Origin: Armillaria gallica
Lineage: Eukaryota; Basidiomycota; Agaricomycetes; Agaricales; Physalacriaceae
Assembly: GCA_037576215.1 (NCBI GenBank)
Contig: JBANDB010000005.1
Coordinates: forward strand, 2,976,001 to 3,040,000
Direction of reading: 5' to 3'
Length of the DNA: 64,000 nucleotides
Made by a program: the position numbers and the translations under genes. Below the pieces are notes generated by a model. The model ran no database searches. It was not told the origin of the DNA and saw only the letters and a program-made list of their open reading frames with translations. This document shows positions 34,185 to 45,904 of the stretch, piece after piece; the first letter of the stretch is position 1; each line of letters opens with the position of its first letter.

Positions 34185-36790
34185 TCAAATTTCTTTCTCA
34201 CACTCCACCAACGATGTCAGTACCCATGCCACGTCTCTCAAAGCATCCTTCCAAACCTTCACCTTGCCTCCTCCCTGGACCTTCACAGTGATTCCCCACC
34301 AGGCGAGAGATGCCATGATTCCCAAGAATCCATTCGGACCCAGCAACCGCAGCAAGGACCAATCGCCGCCATCAGCGACTTTGCTCCATTCCATGATTTC
34401 TCCAGTCTTTGCCCTCCACTCTGGTTGCATCGCGCTCCACCAGCGAAGCCACGTTCCTCTGAACTCACCCAATTCCTCAGTCAGGATTTCTGGCATCTTT
34501 GCTCGGAAACGACCAAGGCTCACCCATCGACTCAAAGCCATAGGCCTTAACCTCACCTGCAGACCTGCACGTATGTGCTTCATGTCTTTCCAAATCGTCT
34601 CCAACCTGACAAAAGTTTTTAGTACCTCCTTGAATTCGTCATCCAAGTCCATTTTCCCTAGCTCAACTGCTGCCTCTTCAGCCCAATCTGGAGCCCCTGA
34701 AAGAACAGACAATGACGACGACGACTCAACTGCTGCGACTTTGGTACCTGAACCACTCTCCTCTCATGGCATGTCGTTGACAGATGCTGGTGGCCTCAGA
34801 ATCGGAGGCAGGGCAGTCGAAATGGTCGAAATGTGTCCTGGAGCCTGCTGCGCGGCTGATGGTGTTGCGATGCTGGGTGTGTTCTCCAAATCATTTGCAG
34901 GTTCATCGACGTCCATTGCATCTGGTGAACAGATATTCACCTCTTTCTCAGTCTTGCGTGCCGTCTCCTTCAGCCTGTCAGAACGTCGAGGCTGGCCATC
35001 TACTTTTTGCATGCACGGCTTCAGAATGGGCTTTGATGCCCTTGATTTCTTTGCCTGGGCCGTTATCTCCATGATGTCCTTCTCAAGCTCTTTCATTCAG
35101 GGGTCGTTCTTGATGGCGTCAATGTGGGCAAGTCGCTCGATTTTGTAGGCACTGAGCTTCGGACCCTTGGGTGCAGGTAATTCTTCGTCGCTTTCACTAC
35201 CGCTCATCTCTCCATCGCTAACTCGTTCGGGTTCAGGATGGTTTCTTTCTCCCCTTTCTATGTGCTCCTCCTCTCCACCCTCCTTCCCCCTTCCACCCTC
35301 TCCGCTTACACTCTCCCTCCTCAGTTCTTCCTTCCTTATTTCCACGGCATTCATTTTTTTGGGCTCTGCTGGAATGCCAGCATTCGCAATCACTGGGACT
35401 TTTATCACCATCCACTTTTTCTTCACTCTCTCACCCTTCTTCGAGTGACGCTGGCGTTTCTCCCCAACCTTGTGTTCACTATCACTTGATGAATCCAAAC
35501 TGGTGTCATCATCCGAAGATTCTGCATAAAATTTCAATAACTGATCCCAATCGGGGGTATCTTGACTTTCCGCGATCGCAGCCTCCTTATCAGCCTCAGT
35601 GTAAGCAGTCTCCAAAAAGTCCATGAAGAAGTCCATGAACTTGGTAAAATTTTCAGGCTTCCACAAGGGGAAAGAGATGGGGGTAGGGGCAAGATTTTTC
35701 CCTGCTGTGACACTGCGACACGTAAGTCGATTTGTCTTCATAATAAGATCAGTTACTCACTTCATTGTAGAAATTTCCCTGTCAAATAGCTTCATTGGAC
35801 CGCCGACGGCTACAAACACATGGCATCCTGTTGCATGACGCACCCCCTCTATGATTGGGCCTAGGAATGCCATGAGATTGTTTATGCAGGATTGACAAGC
35901 TGCAGGATCCATGGAAGGGGGCATTTTCAACTGTTCCTCATATTTCTTCTTCGCTGCAGCAGCCTCTGCTTTGGCTTTCTTCACCCACTTCTCTTGATCC
36001 TCTTTAGGCAGCTGATTGAACATGCGACATGCTACTGCACTTCGAAAATTTGTGGTGCACTTTCGCTGAACAGTATGGCCTGCCATCATCTTCTCCTGCC
36101 ACTCTTTGTCAATGACATCGGCGATACACGTGCCCTCCCGATAGTTGTAATGCATGTATTGTTGAAATGCCTGCCGAGCCTTTGGGGGCTTTGTGACACC
36201 CAATAGCTGAGCCAGGAGGATAGTAAATGGGTCATTGATAATGGCTTGATGCATTCTTGAGTATTTTCTCATGAGCTTCCTTGCCTGATACCATAGCCAA
36301 TGTATAATCTGCTAGCCATAGGTAAGTGCATGTCCAGATTTAAAAAATCAACACTCACCTCATTCAAGTACTTGACACGTTCCCATTTTTTCTTCACCTC
36401 CTCCTCTGTCAAAATTTCGGGCTCTGGGGTCGCATTGGGGTCATACAGTGCGAACGGTTGCGTCGGTTCAACGTGATCTTCCCAAGTCCAATGGATATAG
36501 TAATGGTATTCCTGAAAGACTTTTTCCGCAAATGCCTCCACTGCTACCGGTCCCTTCCGCCATTCCACCACATACCCGGGGACATGCTTCTCCAAGATGG
36601 CCTCACGACTGCCCTCGGCCCAGCCTTTATCATTCTGATGTTCCTCTTTTCATAAGCAGCTTTTGCGACCCATATCTCATCGAGTTGTGTGCGTTCGAAT
36701 GCTTGGCAAGTGGTGGTTTTTCTCTTGCCCAGGGTAAGGACATACAGTTCCCCGTCGAGCTGGTGTCTATCCAGACTCCTACCTAGAACT
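34185..36790 (-). pseudogene. KDZ accessory gene 1 (copy C), best preserved
   Basis: In order from about 36760: LDGELYVLTLGKRKTTT; PGYVVEWRKGPVAVEAF with EYHYYIHWTWEDH; DFLNLDMHLPMASRLY; a linker that looks HMG-box-like (PPKARQAFQQYMHYNY, ACRMFNQLPKEDQEKWVKKA); GCHVFVAVGGP; FMDFFMDFLETAY; an acidic and basic disordered stretch; and the C-terminal module FRGTWLRWWSAMQPEWR, LGPNGFLGIM, LAWWG. GT-AG introns separate the exons. TGA at 35097-35099 and 34764-34766 are in frame within what is otherwise one exon. This family appears widely in Agaricomycetes. Its presence in all three KDZ elements next to the left end suggests it is standard cargo. Role unknown; the HMG-like region hints at chromatin or DNA contact. 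The 5' start is not resolved. Confidence 0.65.
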
Positions 36791-36900
36791 TGTCTGGTTG
36801 TCTGTCAGAACCTTACTTGATTGCCACTGTACAGTTTTTGCTGCATAAATTGAATGGTCCATAAAATGTCAAGCTGAGCTTAATTTTTTTTGTGATGCAG

Positions 36901-37794
36901 CATCATCTCCACGTCCTTGACAACTCCTTCCCTATCCAAGTCTACGTCCATTGAGAGAATGTCATTGTCAACAATACTTCGAAAGTCATTTCACCAACCA
37001 CCATCATCGCAAGCACCCCTTCTGACACCCAGTCAGCGCCCAGCTCCATTGTTGCAAGTTGTGGGGTTGCAGGCGCTGCACCGAATATGGTTCTACACCA
37101 GCCATCCCCCATGTTTTGTATGCTGAGCATAGTTGCGCGCATCTCACTCATAGATATTCTTGAAGGCAAAATCGTCGAGCCAACATACACGAGGATCGCC
37201 TCCGAGGAGGATAGTGTGGAGGGTAAAAACTTCAAAGACGAAGCAGGTGAGCATGCATCTCTAAGCATTTTGACGTGACTTGTGATTTATAACTTCGTTC
37301 TTCTGGCCGCAGTCACAGTGAATCTTGATCCGCCTGTGCCTCCTCCCTCCCCGATTTTGGAGATGCCCTTGAACGAAACAGTCTGGTGGGTTGGTACTGA
37401 ATATCCATACCTTCCTGGACCCCTTTTGCCCACCGCCCATAGCAAGAGTAGAAAGTGGTTCATTGTAACCCATGGCACCCGGGTGGGGGTGTTTCTCGAT
37501 ATGTATGCTTTTCTGAGTCACTGTCAATATGAAACTTACCTCGTTTATCAGCCATTCCGTTATTACCTGTACGCAAGGCTATTCAGGTGCTAAGGTGATG
37601 ATATGGAAGCACCAACATAAGGCTATCAAAATTTTCAATCGAGCCCTCGTGCGACAGGATGTCAGCATAATCTCCTCATCTGTGCCCCGTTTCCTCTTCT
37701 TTCCTTCGATGCTCTATGACATGCAGATAGATGAAGGTAAGAAACACTTTCTATTTAATCTATCTTGACTGACCACTTCTTTTCAGCCATCTAA
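36901..37794 (+). pseudogene. KDZ cargo gene with RNase H1 N-terminal (viroplasmin) domain, C2
   Basis: Exons 36901-37246, 37313-37502, 37552-37736 and 37787-37794 join in frame through GT-AG introns. The first acceptor (GATGCAG to 36900) implies an upstream exon that I cannot locate. The C-terminal part reads KWFIVTHGTRVGVFLDI, GYSGAKVMIWK, KAIKIFNRAL, the pattern of the RNase H1 N-terminal domain that binds RNA:DNA hybrids or dsRNA and is also found in caulimovirus viroplasmin. No RNase H catalytic domain follows. One TGA at 36952-36954 sits after VYVH. It is divergent from gene 1, about 0.1-0.2 kb away, so a shared promoter is possible. Confidence 0.6.
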
Positions 37795-37924
37795 TGTTGT
37801 TCTTCCATTGCCACATTTCTTGATACCTACAGCTACACATAAAATTTTGTAATATACCTATTGAAATCAAACTTGATGCTGTGATATAAGACTGAAATGA
37901 GCCCCACTCTCAAAATCTCAAAAA

Positions 37925-39103
37925 ATGGCTTCGTACCACTCTCAGACTGATAGCAACGACGAAAATATCCTGTGTCTCGACACCAACGACTTCTCTGATA
38001 CCGACGATGATTTATCTGATATCCACATCGCAGGCAACAGCTCCAATAGAAACGGTAACACCATGTCCTTAACCGAGGATCCCGAGGAGGATGTCGATGA
38101 TGTAGAAATCGCCACCCTGGTCGCATCCTTTAGGCTCTCAAATGGTGGTTCAACCTCTGCACCCGCATCCAGTAGTTCGCATGCGGTCGTTGCATCCACA
38201 GCTGGGTCTGCAACACTTGTCAATGAGTCCGGTACGTCTTCAACCTGGCAATCATCATAAGTGAAACTGAACGAGCTTCGATTTCTTAGTTTGATCGCTG
38301 GAGCAACACTTCGCGAGAATAGATATCAATGACATCGAGTCTCCACAAGATACAACACGGTACAAAATTGGGTCAGGTAACCGGATACAGAAAGATCGGT
38401 ATGTTGAATTCTATATAATGACATAGATACTAGGCGTACTTATTACTTGTTACCTTGCAGGGCCTCAGCCGCCAAGCAGGCAAAGCAGAATGGCGAGACC
38501 GTTCGAGCCGTCAAGAAGCGGCGCAAGCAACGTCCACCACGAGGATACGGAGCTTATGTGGTTTTTGTTGGATTGACCCCAGGAGTATACCTCACATGGT
38601 GGGTGATCACTGTATTTGCAGCTGAACGATTCTCATTTCTGCTTAGGGCGGAATGCAAGGCTCAAGCCTTTGGGCAACCATCAAATGTATACTCCGGATA
38701 CATGACCTCTGAATTAGCTGAAGCGGCATTCCAGTACGCTCTGGATAAAGGTTGGGTCAGGTATGCTAATGTTGACCGGCCATGCACTTTACCTTCGCAA
38801 GTACCATTCAATCCGAATCATTCTACATCACCCAAGGATTATGATACCCCCTTGAATGCAGGAAAACCCTTCGAGCGGTGGTACATGGTCTACAGGGGTA
38901 TTTCTCCTGGAATCTACAAGTCTGAGTGAGTGGACTGCATTCTTTCAGTTCATTTTATTAATTTCTCATACAGTTTAGAACGTTCGATCAACACTACCAG
39001 CATATCTAGTTGTCTCATGGAGTCTTTTGAATTGTTGGCTCTCACCCATAGGAAATTTCGTGATGCTCTTCGCGATGGTGTTGTTCAAGTATTGACTGGA
39101 TAG
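37925..39103 (+). pseudogene. KDZ cargo gene with two RNase H1 N-terminal-like repeats, C3
   Basis: Exons 37925-38231, 38290-38398, 38461-38598, 38647-38925 and 38974-39103 join in frame. The N-terminal 110 residues are acidic and Ser-rich (disordered). A basic patch (KKRRKQRPP) precedes a first viroplasmin-fold domain (AYVVFVGLTPGVYLTW, FGQPSNVYSGYMTSELAEAA). A second, weaker one follows (RWYMVYRGISPGIYKSD, FRDALRDGVVQVL), ending at TAG 39101-39103. One TGA at 38292-38294 (SV-stop-SLEQHF) breaks it. The domain recognises RNA:DNA hybrids in RNase H1. Its doubling, without a catalytic domain, suggests nucleic-acid binding in transposition or regulation, but that is inference. Confidence 0.6.
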
Positions 39104-39449
39104 TTGTACCCCTGTAGCTTGTTCATTCGACATTGCAATATCACTCGATGATGTCACATATTGAGCGGTCCATGGCCCGAACACAGGTTTTCTTGGTTTG
39201 TATTCCTTCCTCCTTCTTTACAGATGGCTCCTTTATCGCAGCCTATTTATCCTCCTTCCATGTCCAACCTTTGTGGTTGCAGACACTTCACTATAAACCT
39301 ATCGCTCGCATGTGCTTTGCTGGATCTGTGCACTCAAGATCGACCGCGCTTTAATACCGACGCACTACAGATGTCGACGTCGAGTCTAGAAACAGCTGTC
39401 ATTTTGTGACCGACGTGGTGGCCTGTCACCTTTTTTTTCACTTTTCACT

Positions 39450-40215
39450 ATGGCCTCTGTTGCCTACAAACCGGGAGAGAGGCTCCCTTCTCTTGGTCAG
39501 TATTTTTTCTCCTTGGTGAGCAGAAATAGGACATTCATTTTTTTGAAGCAGTTTTCAGTACACTAGATTGGAAACCAGAGGACAATAATTTAGCTGGTCA
39601 AGCCAAGCAGCAACCTGAAGGTGCATTGCAGTTTGTCGCTGGTGGCATTCGCTTACCATCTCATCTCATTCATCTCAGCGGCGCAAGAATCGAACCTGGC
39701 ATGGCCAATGCAGGCTCCAACTCTACTTCCCTTTGCGCCAAGCCCAAAAAGCCTTGATGGACTTGAATCACCCGATCCATCTGAACCATATGCCATCATG
39801 GTACCCTATTCCATTCCGCCGTCTGCAGAAAAATACCTTCGCATCCATCATCGCTGTATGTGCTTTCATTGGTTGAGCGATAATCACTGACTAGGTGCTG
39901 GCAGAATATCTGCGCCACTTCATTTACTGGGAGTTACTGGACTTTGAGAAGCACTGCCCCAATAGACCACATTGGTGCCTTCGACATCGGGCCTTTCATT
40001 GCGCCACAGAACGGTTTCAGGATTTGAAGATTGCGACAAAGGTGCCTCTTGATACGGCAACATGTATATACTGCAGCAGCACGATGAAGTGCACCTATCT
40101 TCATTCAGATGGCTCTGCCCTGAACAAGGCATATACACCAGAGGACGGAGTGGTTCAACGTACCTATTCTTGCTGTGATTTGTTTGAAATGACCACCTAT
40201 GTTCTAGATTATTAG
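39450..40215 (+). pseudogene. Unidentified KDZ C cargo gene, C4
   Basis: A start at 39450 (MASVAYKPGERLPSL) is followed by a probable intron, then the reading ALQFVAGGIRLPSHLIHLSG and, in another frame, FRRLQKNTFASIIA before a GTATGT donor. The exon from 39895 (VLAEYLRHFIYWELLDFEKH) encodes a Cys/His-containing tail (CIYCSSTMKCTYLH) and ends at TAG 40213-40215. The switch of frame near 39720 is either an unrecognised intron or a frameshift. I do not recognise the family. It lies directly upstream of the transposase and could be its 5' partner. Confidence 0.35.
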
Positions 40216-40323
40216 ATAGTTGTGTTAACTTAGCATAATTTTGAGGCTCATGGCCAATTTTGGAAGTATTATGTCACATGATATCGTTGACTCTGATCTT
40301 CCTCTTCCCCACATCTCTACTCA

Positions 40324-43300
40324 ATGGCAACAACTTGGTCAACGAAGCGGCGCTCTCGATACGAGCAGGAACAGCGAAGAGCCTTTGAGAGGGCAAACGG
40401 CCAATCTTCCTCTCGTGGTGGCCGCCCAGTCCTTTCCGATGTTTACGTCGGGTTCTCAGGTCCTCACTCTCGGCATGCAGAATCTAAGCGACCAGGCGTC
40501 TCAGCTGTGGGCCATCATACTTTCCATTTTTCAACAGACCTTACTGGACATTATGGCACGGTCGTACCCCCTGCCAAGAAGAGACGAGTGAAGACTGACG
40601 GCGTCAAGGACGACTATGCTCAGTGGATTCCTGGGTTGGACAAATATGAGTCGCTGGAGGACTATCTGGGATACAATGTGATGACAGGTACATCATTCCT
40701 AGATTCATCAGGGGATGTGAACTGCATTGGGGGCAAGAGAAAGGGTTATGATAGCTCTGTGAGTTATGGATTCTGCCCAGCAGTAGGGCAGCATGAGACT
40801 AACGAGACCTAATCCAGGACAATCCTATGAAAGTTTGGCAGCGGTTGGAGGGAGAATTTCTCAATGAAACTATCCGCCGAGCTGGTCTGGGGAATGCCAC
40901 TCGCAAACCCATTTGTTGTTGATGCCTTAAACAATTGATCGTCGAAGGAGAGAATGCAGTTGCAGGGGACAAACAGTACATTACTGATCTGTTTCGCTGC
41001 GAGTCATGTGGGCCATTCATGGAGTGTAAGGAATGCTGCCTGCACTGACATCAGTGAACTCCGTTGCACAATATTGAGGTGAGTTCTATTCGCACTGAGT
41101 CAATGTAAGCTCTTACCCGCTTTTCAGAGATGGAATGGCGACTTTTGGGAGAAGACCACACTATGATCCATGGGCTTCATCTTCCAGCTAGGCCATAATG
41201 GTGGTCAATGTATCTTTCCAGCCTGTGTCCCTTCAACAATTACCGTCCTACATACTAATGGTGTACACCAAGTTTGCTATCAGTATTGTGGCTGTGATGT
41301 GTCAGACAGCAAGAATAAGTGGCGCCAACTCATGCAAAATGGCTGGTACCCAGCAACAATCTTACAGCCGGTGACATGTGCTACCTTCAAATGCCTCGAT
41401 ACCTTTCGTCTCCTTTGAGTCATTGCCACTGTTAACGCCCGTGACTACGTTACTTTCTTGGAGCAAACCACAGATCCCCTGGGTACAAGCTGGGTACCTG
41501 ACTGGTACAAATGCTTCGGCTGCATGGCTAGACAGTGGTCTTATTTAATGTGCCTCCGCAGAACCAGAGTTGGTCATGCAGATGGTGGGATAGAATCGGC
41601 GACTGTGGGGGTCGTCGCAATACGATGTTGGGCATGTCCTAGGGTAGGAGTCAACTTACCTCCAGGTTGGGACGAGGCTGAAAGGGACAAACAGTGAGTT
41701 TCATCTTTCATATTCACATGAAGGCGGCTCTGAGTGATATCCCATAGATATCTATATGAGAAAAAGTATTCTGTCAACGCTAACTTCTGAATGATGAACC
41801 GCATGTGACAACTTGCCCACAAGGATCCTCCCCTGTACTCTGGCCTTGGGTATCAAGTGCCACAATGCTCTTATCATATGTGGATCAAGCAGTACATGTC
41901 AGAAGAGGAGGTATGTTATCGACAGATACAAAAATGGTCAATTGTGCTAATGTATTCAGATTAGCACATGCATTGCCTTTGCCACATTAGAACAAAAGAA
42001 TACAAAGCTTTGCACGGGGCTTCAGACTTCCAGTGTTGTCAGATGTTTCGATACACGTCATGAACTGGTTGAAAGCATGGGAGATCTCCAGGTGGGGGAG
42101 CGGTAAGTACTTGTATTTTCAACTATCCAAGAAAGAGCTGACAGATAGTACTACCAGCTACAAAAACACTGACTTTGTTCTTGCCATGGCACTAAAAGAC
42201 TGCAAACTCAAGCACGCCATGGTTACCTATGACATCGCATGTCAGTACAAGAAGAACTGGCCAAAACGACGAGCAGAGCTCCCTGCAGACCTTCAACCTG
42301 AGGATGGTCCGGATGTTCATTTTGCACTGCCCATGTGGCATGGAGACATTCACCAAGTGCCGTGCAAAATGGAGAATCTTCTCTCCTATCAGAAGGGTGG
42401 CACAAAAGGAGATGGAGAGTGCCCTGAGCACTTTTGGGGTGTCGCCAATCCATTTTCACATGCGACCAAGGAAATGGGACCCGGAGCGAGACACAACGAT
42501 CTAGAGTGCAAGATCGATAGTTACAACCATTCAAAAAACATTGGATTAGGTATGTTCTCTGGTATATTCTACAGTACTTTTTTGACCCGTCTACAGGCAA
42601 GTCCTTGGCTCGCCGGCACAAGATTGCTTTAGAGGAACGCAATGTCCAGGTAGCAAGTTTCAAGGACATCAACGCTACCTTGCGCAAGGACCTACGGCTA
42701 GAGTGGACCCAGATGGTTGAAGAGTGGGAACAAGATCACACGAAACCAAATCCCTATGCACCGACGGTCACTAAGAGTAAGCTATGGATCTCATGAAGTC
42801 TTACTCGCTGTACTGATTAGGTCTGTTTAGCATCTATTTCAGAGGCACAGGTTCGACTTGATTTGCGAAATGATGAGCTAAGAGACAAAGCAAGTGATTG
42901 CCTGGTGCAGCAAGCTACAAGTATTGCCACATTCCTCATTATGGGCTTGGAGTTGGAGGACACTCAGTACGTATATCATTTATCATGCAATACAGCTGTG
43001 AATTATTATTCCAGGCAAAGGATACGGGCTTATTCAACTTCGATGGCAAACCTCACACTAGACAAAGAAAGCAAGATTCAGGAATGACGATTGGCATTTT
43101 TCAAGAAACTTGGTAACTTCTGAAAGTCTCAAGACGTGTACATGCCTGGAGTCAAGACCCTGATACACGCAGTGGAAGCAGAGAGAGATATTGATGTGCT
43201 GGCACCATTAGCGGAGGATGTCAAATTATGGCTACCCTCTGATGTGCCTGCCCACCACAAGGTGACCGTTGCAGCTGATGGCCTGTACAAGGGAGAGCTA

Positions 43301-44208
43301 CATCTTCGCCAAGGTCAATGTTCAGATGCACTAGCCCAACTTCGGAATAAACTCCTCACGAAGAGATTCTTGATCTCTTTCCGCAATGCCAACATTGTGG
43401 GCCAACGTATGTCCACTCGTGCACGGTCGCTGATTGCATCAGTGGGTGACGGCATCCAGACGGCTGCAAGGAAGTATCGACAGGCTTGAGAAGCCTTGGT
43501 AGCTCTAGGTGGTGAGGAGAAATGCAGTGACTTCAGGGTATTATTGGATGAAGACCTCGTCTTGTCCGAGGAAGTGGAAGCTGATGCCGTCGCAATGAAA
43601 CGGCTATCAAGACTGGGCTGACGAGATTCACGGGTGACTACAGGCTGAATGGGTGGGACGAAGAAGCACATATATATATCTCAGAAGGGTAAGACAATGT
43701 CCTGGATCTGGACAGCTATGGGAGGCCCTGATGCAGAAACAGAGACACTGCATGAATGTGAGTCAAATTTTGTTGATCGTAGACTTTTATTGATGTCATC
43801 ATGATAGCTGTGCGAATCGAATGGGCTAAGGTGTGCACGTGCAAGTTCCGATGGGAGGAGGAGGTACAATGTCTCAGAGAGGAGATGTGGCGGACGCTAT
43901 GGTCTCTTGACAAGGTGCAACGTGACTGGAGGAATCGCAGCTCTTGCTGTGAGTCTTTGACTGTACAAGACAATTCAGGTCATCGTGCGTACGCCTTACG
44001 GCAGGCAAGTTTTCTCAGTACAATCAAGTCTTCGTTTGAACAGATCTGAGGAATCAGGGATGCTTCAACAGAGGATTTCGTGGACTATTTGGCATTATTT
44101 ACCCCTGATGATGTGCCCGAATTCAGTAACGAGGACGGTTGTAATGACGATGACGATGATATCTCCAGCCACAGTGATGCCAGCAATTTGGAAAATAGTA
44201 GTATGTAG
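40324..44208 (+). pseudogene. KDZ transposase (copy C)
   Basis: A basic N-terminal region (MATTWSTKRRSRYEQEQ) leads to the KDZ entry block (DNPMKVWQRLEGEFLNE), then the CxC2-like cysteine cluster (CESCGPFMECKECC, VLHTNGVHQVCYQYCGC) at about 40990-41295. The catalytic part includes FVLAMALKDCKL, VTYDIACQYKKNW (42223-42261), FALPMWHGDIHQVPC, GDGECPEHFWGVANPF and KEMGPGARHNDLE, the conserved KDZ signatures with their acidic residues. It ends with an acidic tail at TAG 44206-44208. Many short introns are needed. Apart from these, in-frame stops are mainly TGA, for example at 40920 and in CCLH-stop-HQ, TL-stop-SMGF and FRLL-stop-VIA. The enzyme family cuts and pastes DNA at its TIRs. Confidence 0.75.
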
Positions 44209-44434
44209 GGAAGGGACGGTTTATTTAGTATATTTCCATTTGCCAAATACATATATCTCACCATTTCTTAACAATATGCTGCTTCTAATTCTTGTCCGGG
44301 ACCGGTAAGCATACCCCTAACCATCCTGATAGTGAGCTGGCAACGGCACCCTGGCAGGTGCCGCACTGAGTTCAATGCCGACAGCTGAGCTTAGGTGATG
44401 CCTATATCTGCCCTACCTGGAGCTAGCCAGCTGT

Positions 44435-44479
44435 GGCTAGAGCCCTTGAGAATTCAACGGGTTTTGCTGGCTAGCTCCA
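44435..44479 (-). repeat. Right terminal inverted repeat of KDZ C
   Basis: Reverse complement of the left block at 33776-33820. A second GGAGCTAGCCAG lies just inside, at 44419-44430. Confidence 0.8.
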
Positions 44480-44494
44480 TAGCTTAAGGCAAAT

Positions 44495-45169
44495 CCTGGT
44501 CACCACAGGTGAGTGCAATACAACAAAAAGAAATGCCCAGCAGTCGAGTACTGAGTAGGAGACAAGGTTTGGCTTGACACAACCAACCTCAATCTCCCAC
44601 AACCAAAGAAAAAACTCGCAGACAAACAGACGGGCCCATTCAAAATCGTCGCCAAGAAGGGAGCTTCAGCTTATACCCTCGAACTACCTCCCAATTGGCA
44701 TATCCATCCCACTTTCAACGAATCACTCCTCACACCCTATGTACCCCCCACGTTTCCCAACCAAGAACAACCTCCACCGTCCCCTCCAGACCTAATAAAC
44801 GGCGAAGAGCACTACGAGGTTGAAAAAGTCTTGGACAGCAGGGAACACAAAGTCAGAGGAAAAGCCAGTGAACCCTGGCACTGGGTAACAGACTACTTTG
44901 TAAAATGGAAAGGCTATGAACCAGAGTCAAACAGCTGGGTACGAGAGGACAACATGGACATGGAAGAACTCATCGACGAATACCTCACCAAACACATAGA
45001 TGTGGCCTTTACCAAAAAGTCACGCTGGCAAAATTATGTTGACAGAACAACAGGGAAAAAGGCATGGGAGCACAACGAAGACTATGAAGATGAATGGGAC
45101 TGGCTAGGCAGACACGATGACCCATCAACAGACACTAAATCACCCTGGGAACTGACAGAGATATCTTAA
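44495..45169 (+). pseudogene. Pol polyprotein, 3' part (integrase C-terminus and chromodomain)
   Basis: The frame resumes with NKKKCPAVEY, a TGA at 44552-44554, then VGDKVWLDTTNL and GPFKIVAKKGASAYTLELP, the usual integrase C-terminal beta barrel, and FNESLLTPYVPP. A chromodomain follows (WVTDYFVKWKGYEPESNSW, about 44887-44943), which in chromoviruses can target integration to chromatin. The protein ends at TAA 45167-45169. This is the downstream half of the gypsy pol split by KDZ C. Confidence 0.85.
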
Positions 45170-45192
45170 CAGCAGTTGGGATGCCTGCCTTA

Positions 45193-45204
45193 ACAAGGGG
45201 GTAA
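45193..45204 (+). promoter_or_regulatory. Polypurine tract before the 3' LTR
   Basis: AACAAGGGGGTAA immediately precedes the LTR start TGTTATG at 45205, the expected place for plus-strand DNA priming. Confidence 0.65.
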
Positions 45205-45642
45205 TGTTATGATTTATTCATTTTCTTACTTAAGCACCTCTTATCTAATCTTATCTTCAGTGCTTACCTTATCTTATCTTTAGGATCCGGGACTTCACAG
45301 AGTCTTCACATCATTATGCACTCATACTCAGTCACCAGGCATCATGGTTTGTCACTTTCTAACATGATGCTTCTATTATCTTGGTCGCCGTGTACTTGGT
45401 TTGTCACTTTCTAACACGGTGTCACTATTATTAGGACCCTCATCTTAGTATATCAGTAGCGTACTCAAAGCTGTACATTCTCTAGCTTTGAGCTAACATT
45501 TATTCATACTGAAACACATTCATTCTCGCTAAAGCGCTAATAACGTTACATCAGAATGGTCAAGCATCACGAGACTTAGTGGTGACTGTACGAATGCAAT
45601 ACAGCCATCTATTTACTCTTGCTTGGGCATTCGGGTCTAACA
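45205..45642 (+). repeat. 3' LTR of the gypsy
   Basis: Matches 26824-27209 with about 15-20 substitutions and a 52-bp insertion near 45365-45416 that partly duplicates GGTTTGTCACTTTCTAACA in tandem. Confidence 0.92.
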
Positions 45643-45647
45643 CAGTT
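45643..45647. repeat. Right target-site duplication of the gypsy
   Basis: CAGTT, identical to 26819-26823. Confidence 0.85.
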
Positions 45648-45904
45648 CTTGTAGTTTTCTCATAGATTTCCAGTTGATTCATGCAATATGATATCCTTAC
45701 ACATGCTCAAATGTTTTGACTGGAACAGTGAGATTGAACAGAGGGACTGAATACTGTTTAATGACTATGACCAGTCAGACATTTCAGCTATCATCTTGTG
45801 GAGCCTGTCCAGTAGTTCCAAAGTGTTGTCAACCACTAATCCTGTGGGACAACTGTCATTCAGGCTCCACCATTGCACCAGATGCATCATCAGGATCTGG
45901 ATGA

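Larger units (their letters stand above)
33751..44494. mobile_element. KDZ transposon C, nested in the gypsy
   Basis: The inverted ends share a block of about 45 bp with a few mismatches: GGAGCTAGCCAG, then AACCCGTTGAATTCTCA and GGGCTCTAGCCA at 33776-33820, mirrored at 44435-44479. The outermost bases are less certain. If the target duplication is CCTGG (33746-33750 and 44495-44499), the gypsy frame reads straight across the empty site. Inside are gene 1 (minus), two plus-strand genes with RNase H1 N-terminal domains, a further small gene, and a KDZ transposase. The TIR differs from that of A and B, so C is a separate subfamily. Lesions are almost only TGA codons, so C is the least decayed KDZ copy. 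Confidence 0.75.
26824..45642 (+). mobile_element. Ty3/gypsy chromovirus, complete with both LTRs
   Basis: The LTRs (386 and 438 bp) begin TGTTATG and end CTAACA, and 5-bp duplications flank the element. Inside are a leader ORF, gag, and pol in the order protease, reverse transcriptase, RNase H, integrase, chromodomain, which defines the chromovirus branch of Ty3/gypsy. The 18.8-kb span drops to about 8.1 kb without KDZ element C, inserted in the integrase region. The LTRs differ by roughly 15-20 bases by eye (mostly C/T and G/A) plus a 52-bp tandem duplication in the 3' LTR, so the insertion is not recent but is younger than B. Pol contains six in-frame TGA codons and is inactive. Confidence 0.92.

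Noticed and set aside
34090..35148. 352-codon plus-strand ORF
   Set aside because: Antisense shadow of the exons of gene 1 copy C. The minus strand carries the conserved WW, WR and LAWWG blocks.
37313..39103. Plant pararetrovirus (caulimovirus) insertion, suggested by viroplasmin-type domains
   Set aside because: The fold is the cellular RNase H1 N-terminal domain, the genes have fungal-type introns, and no other caulimovirus gene is present.
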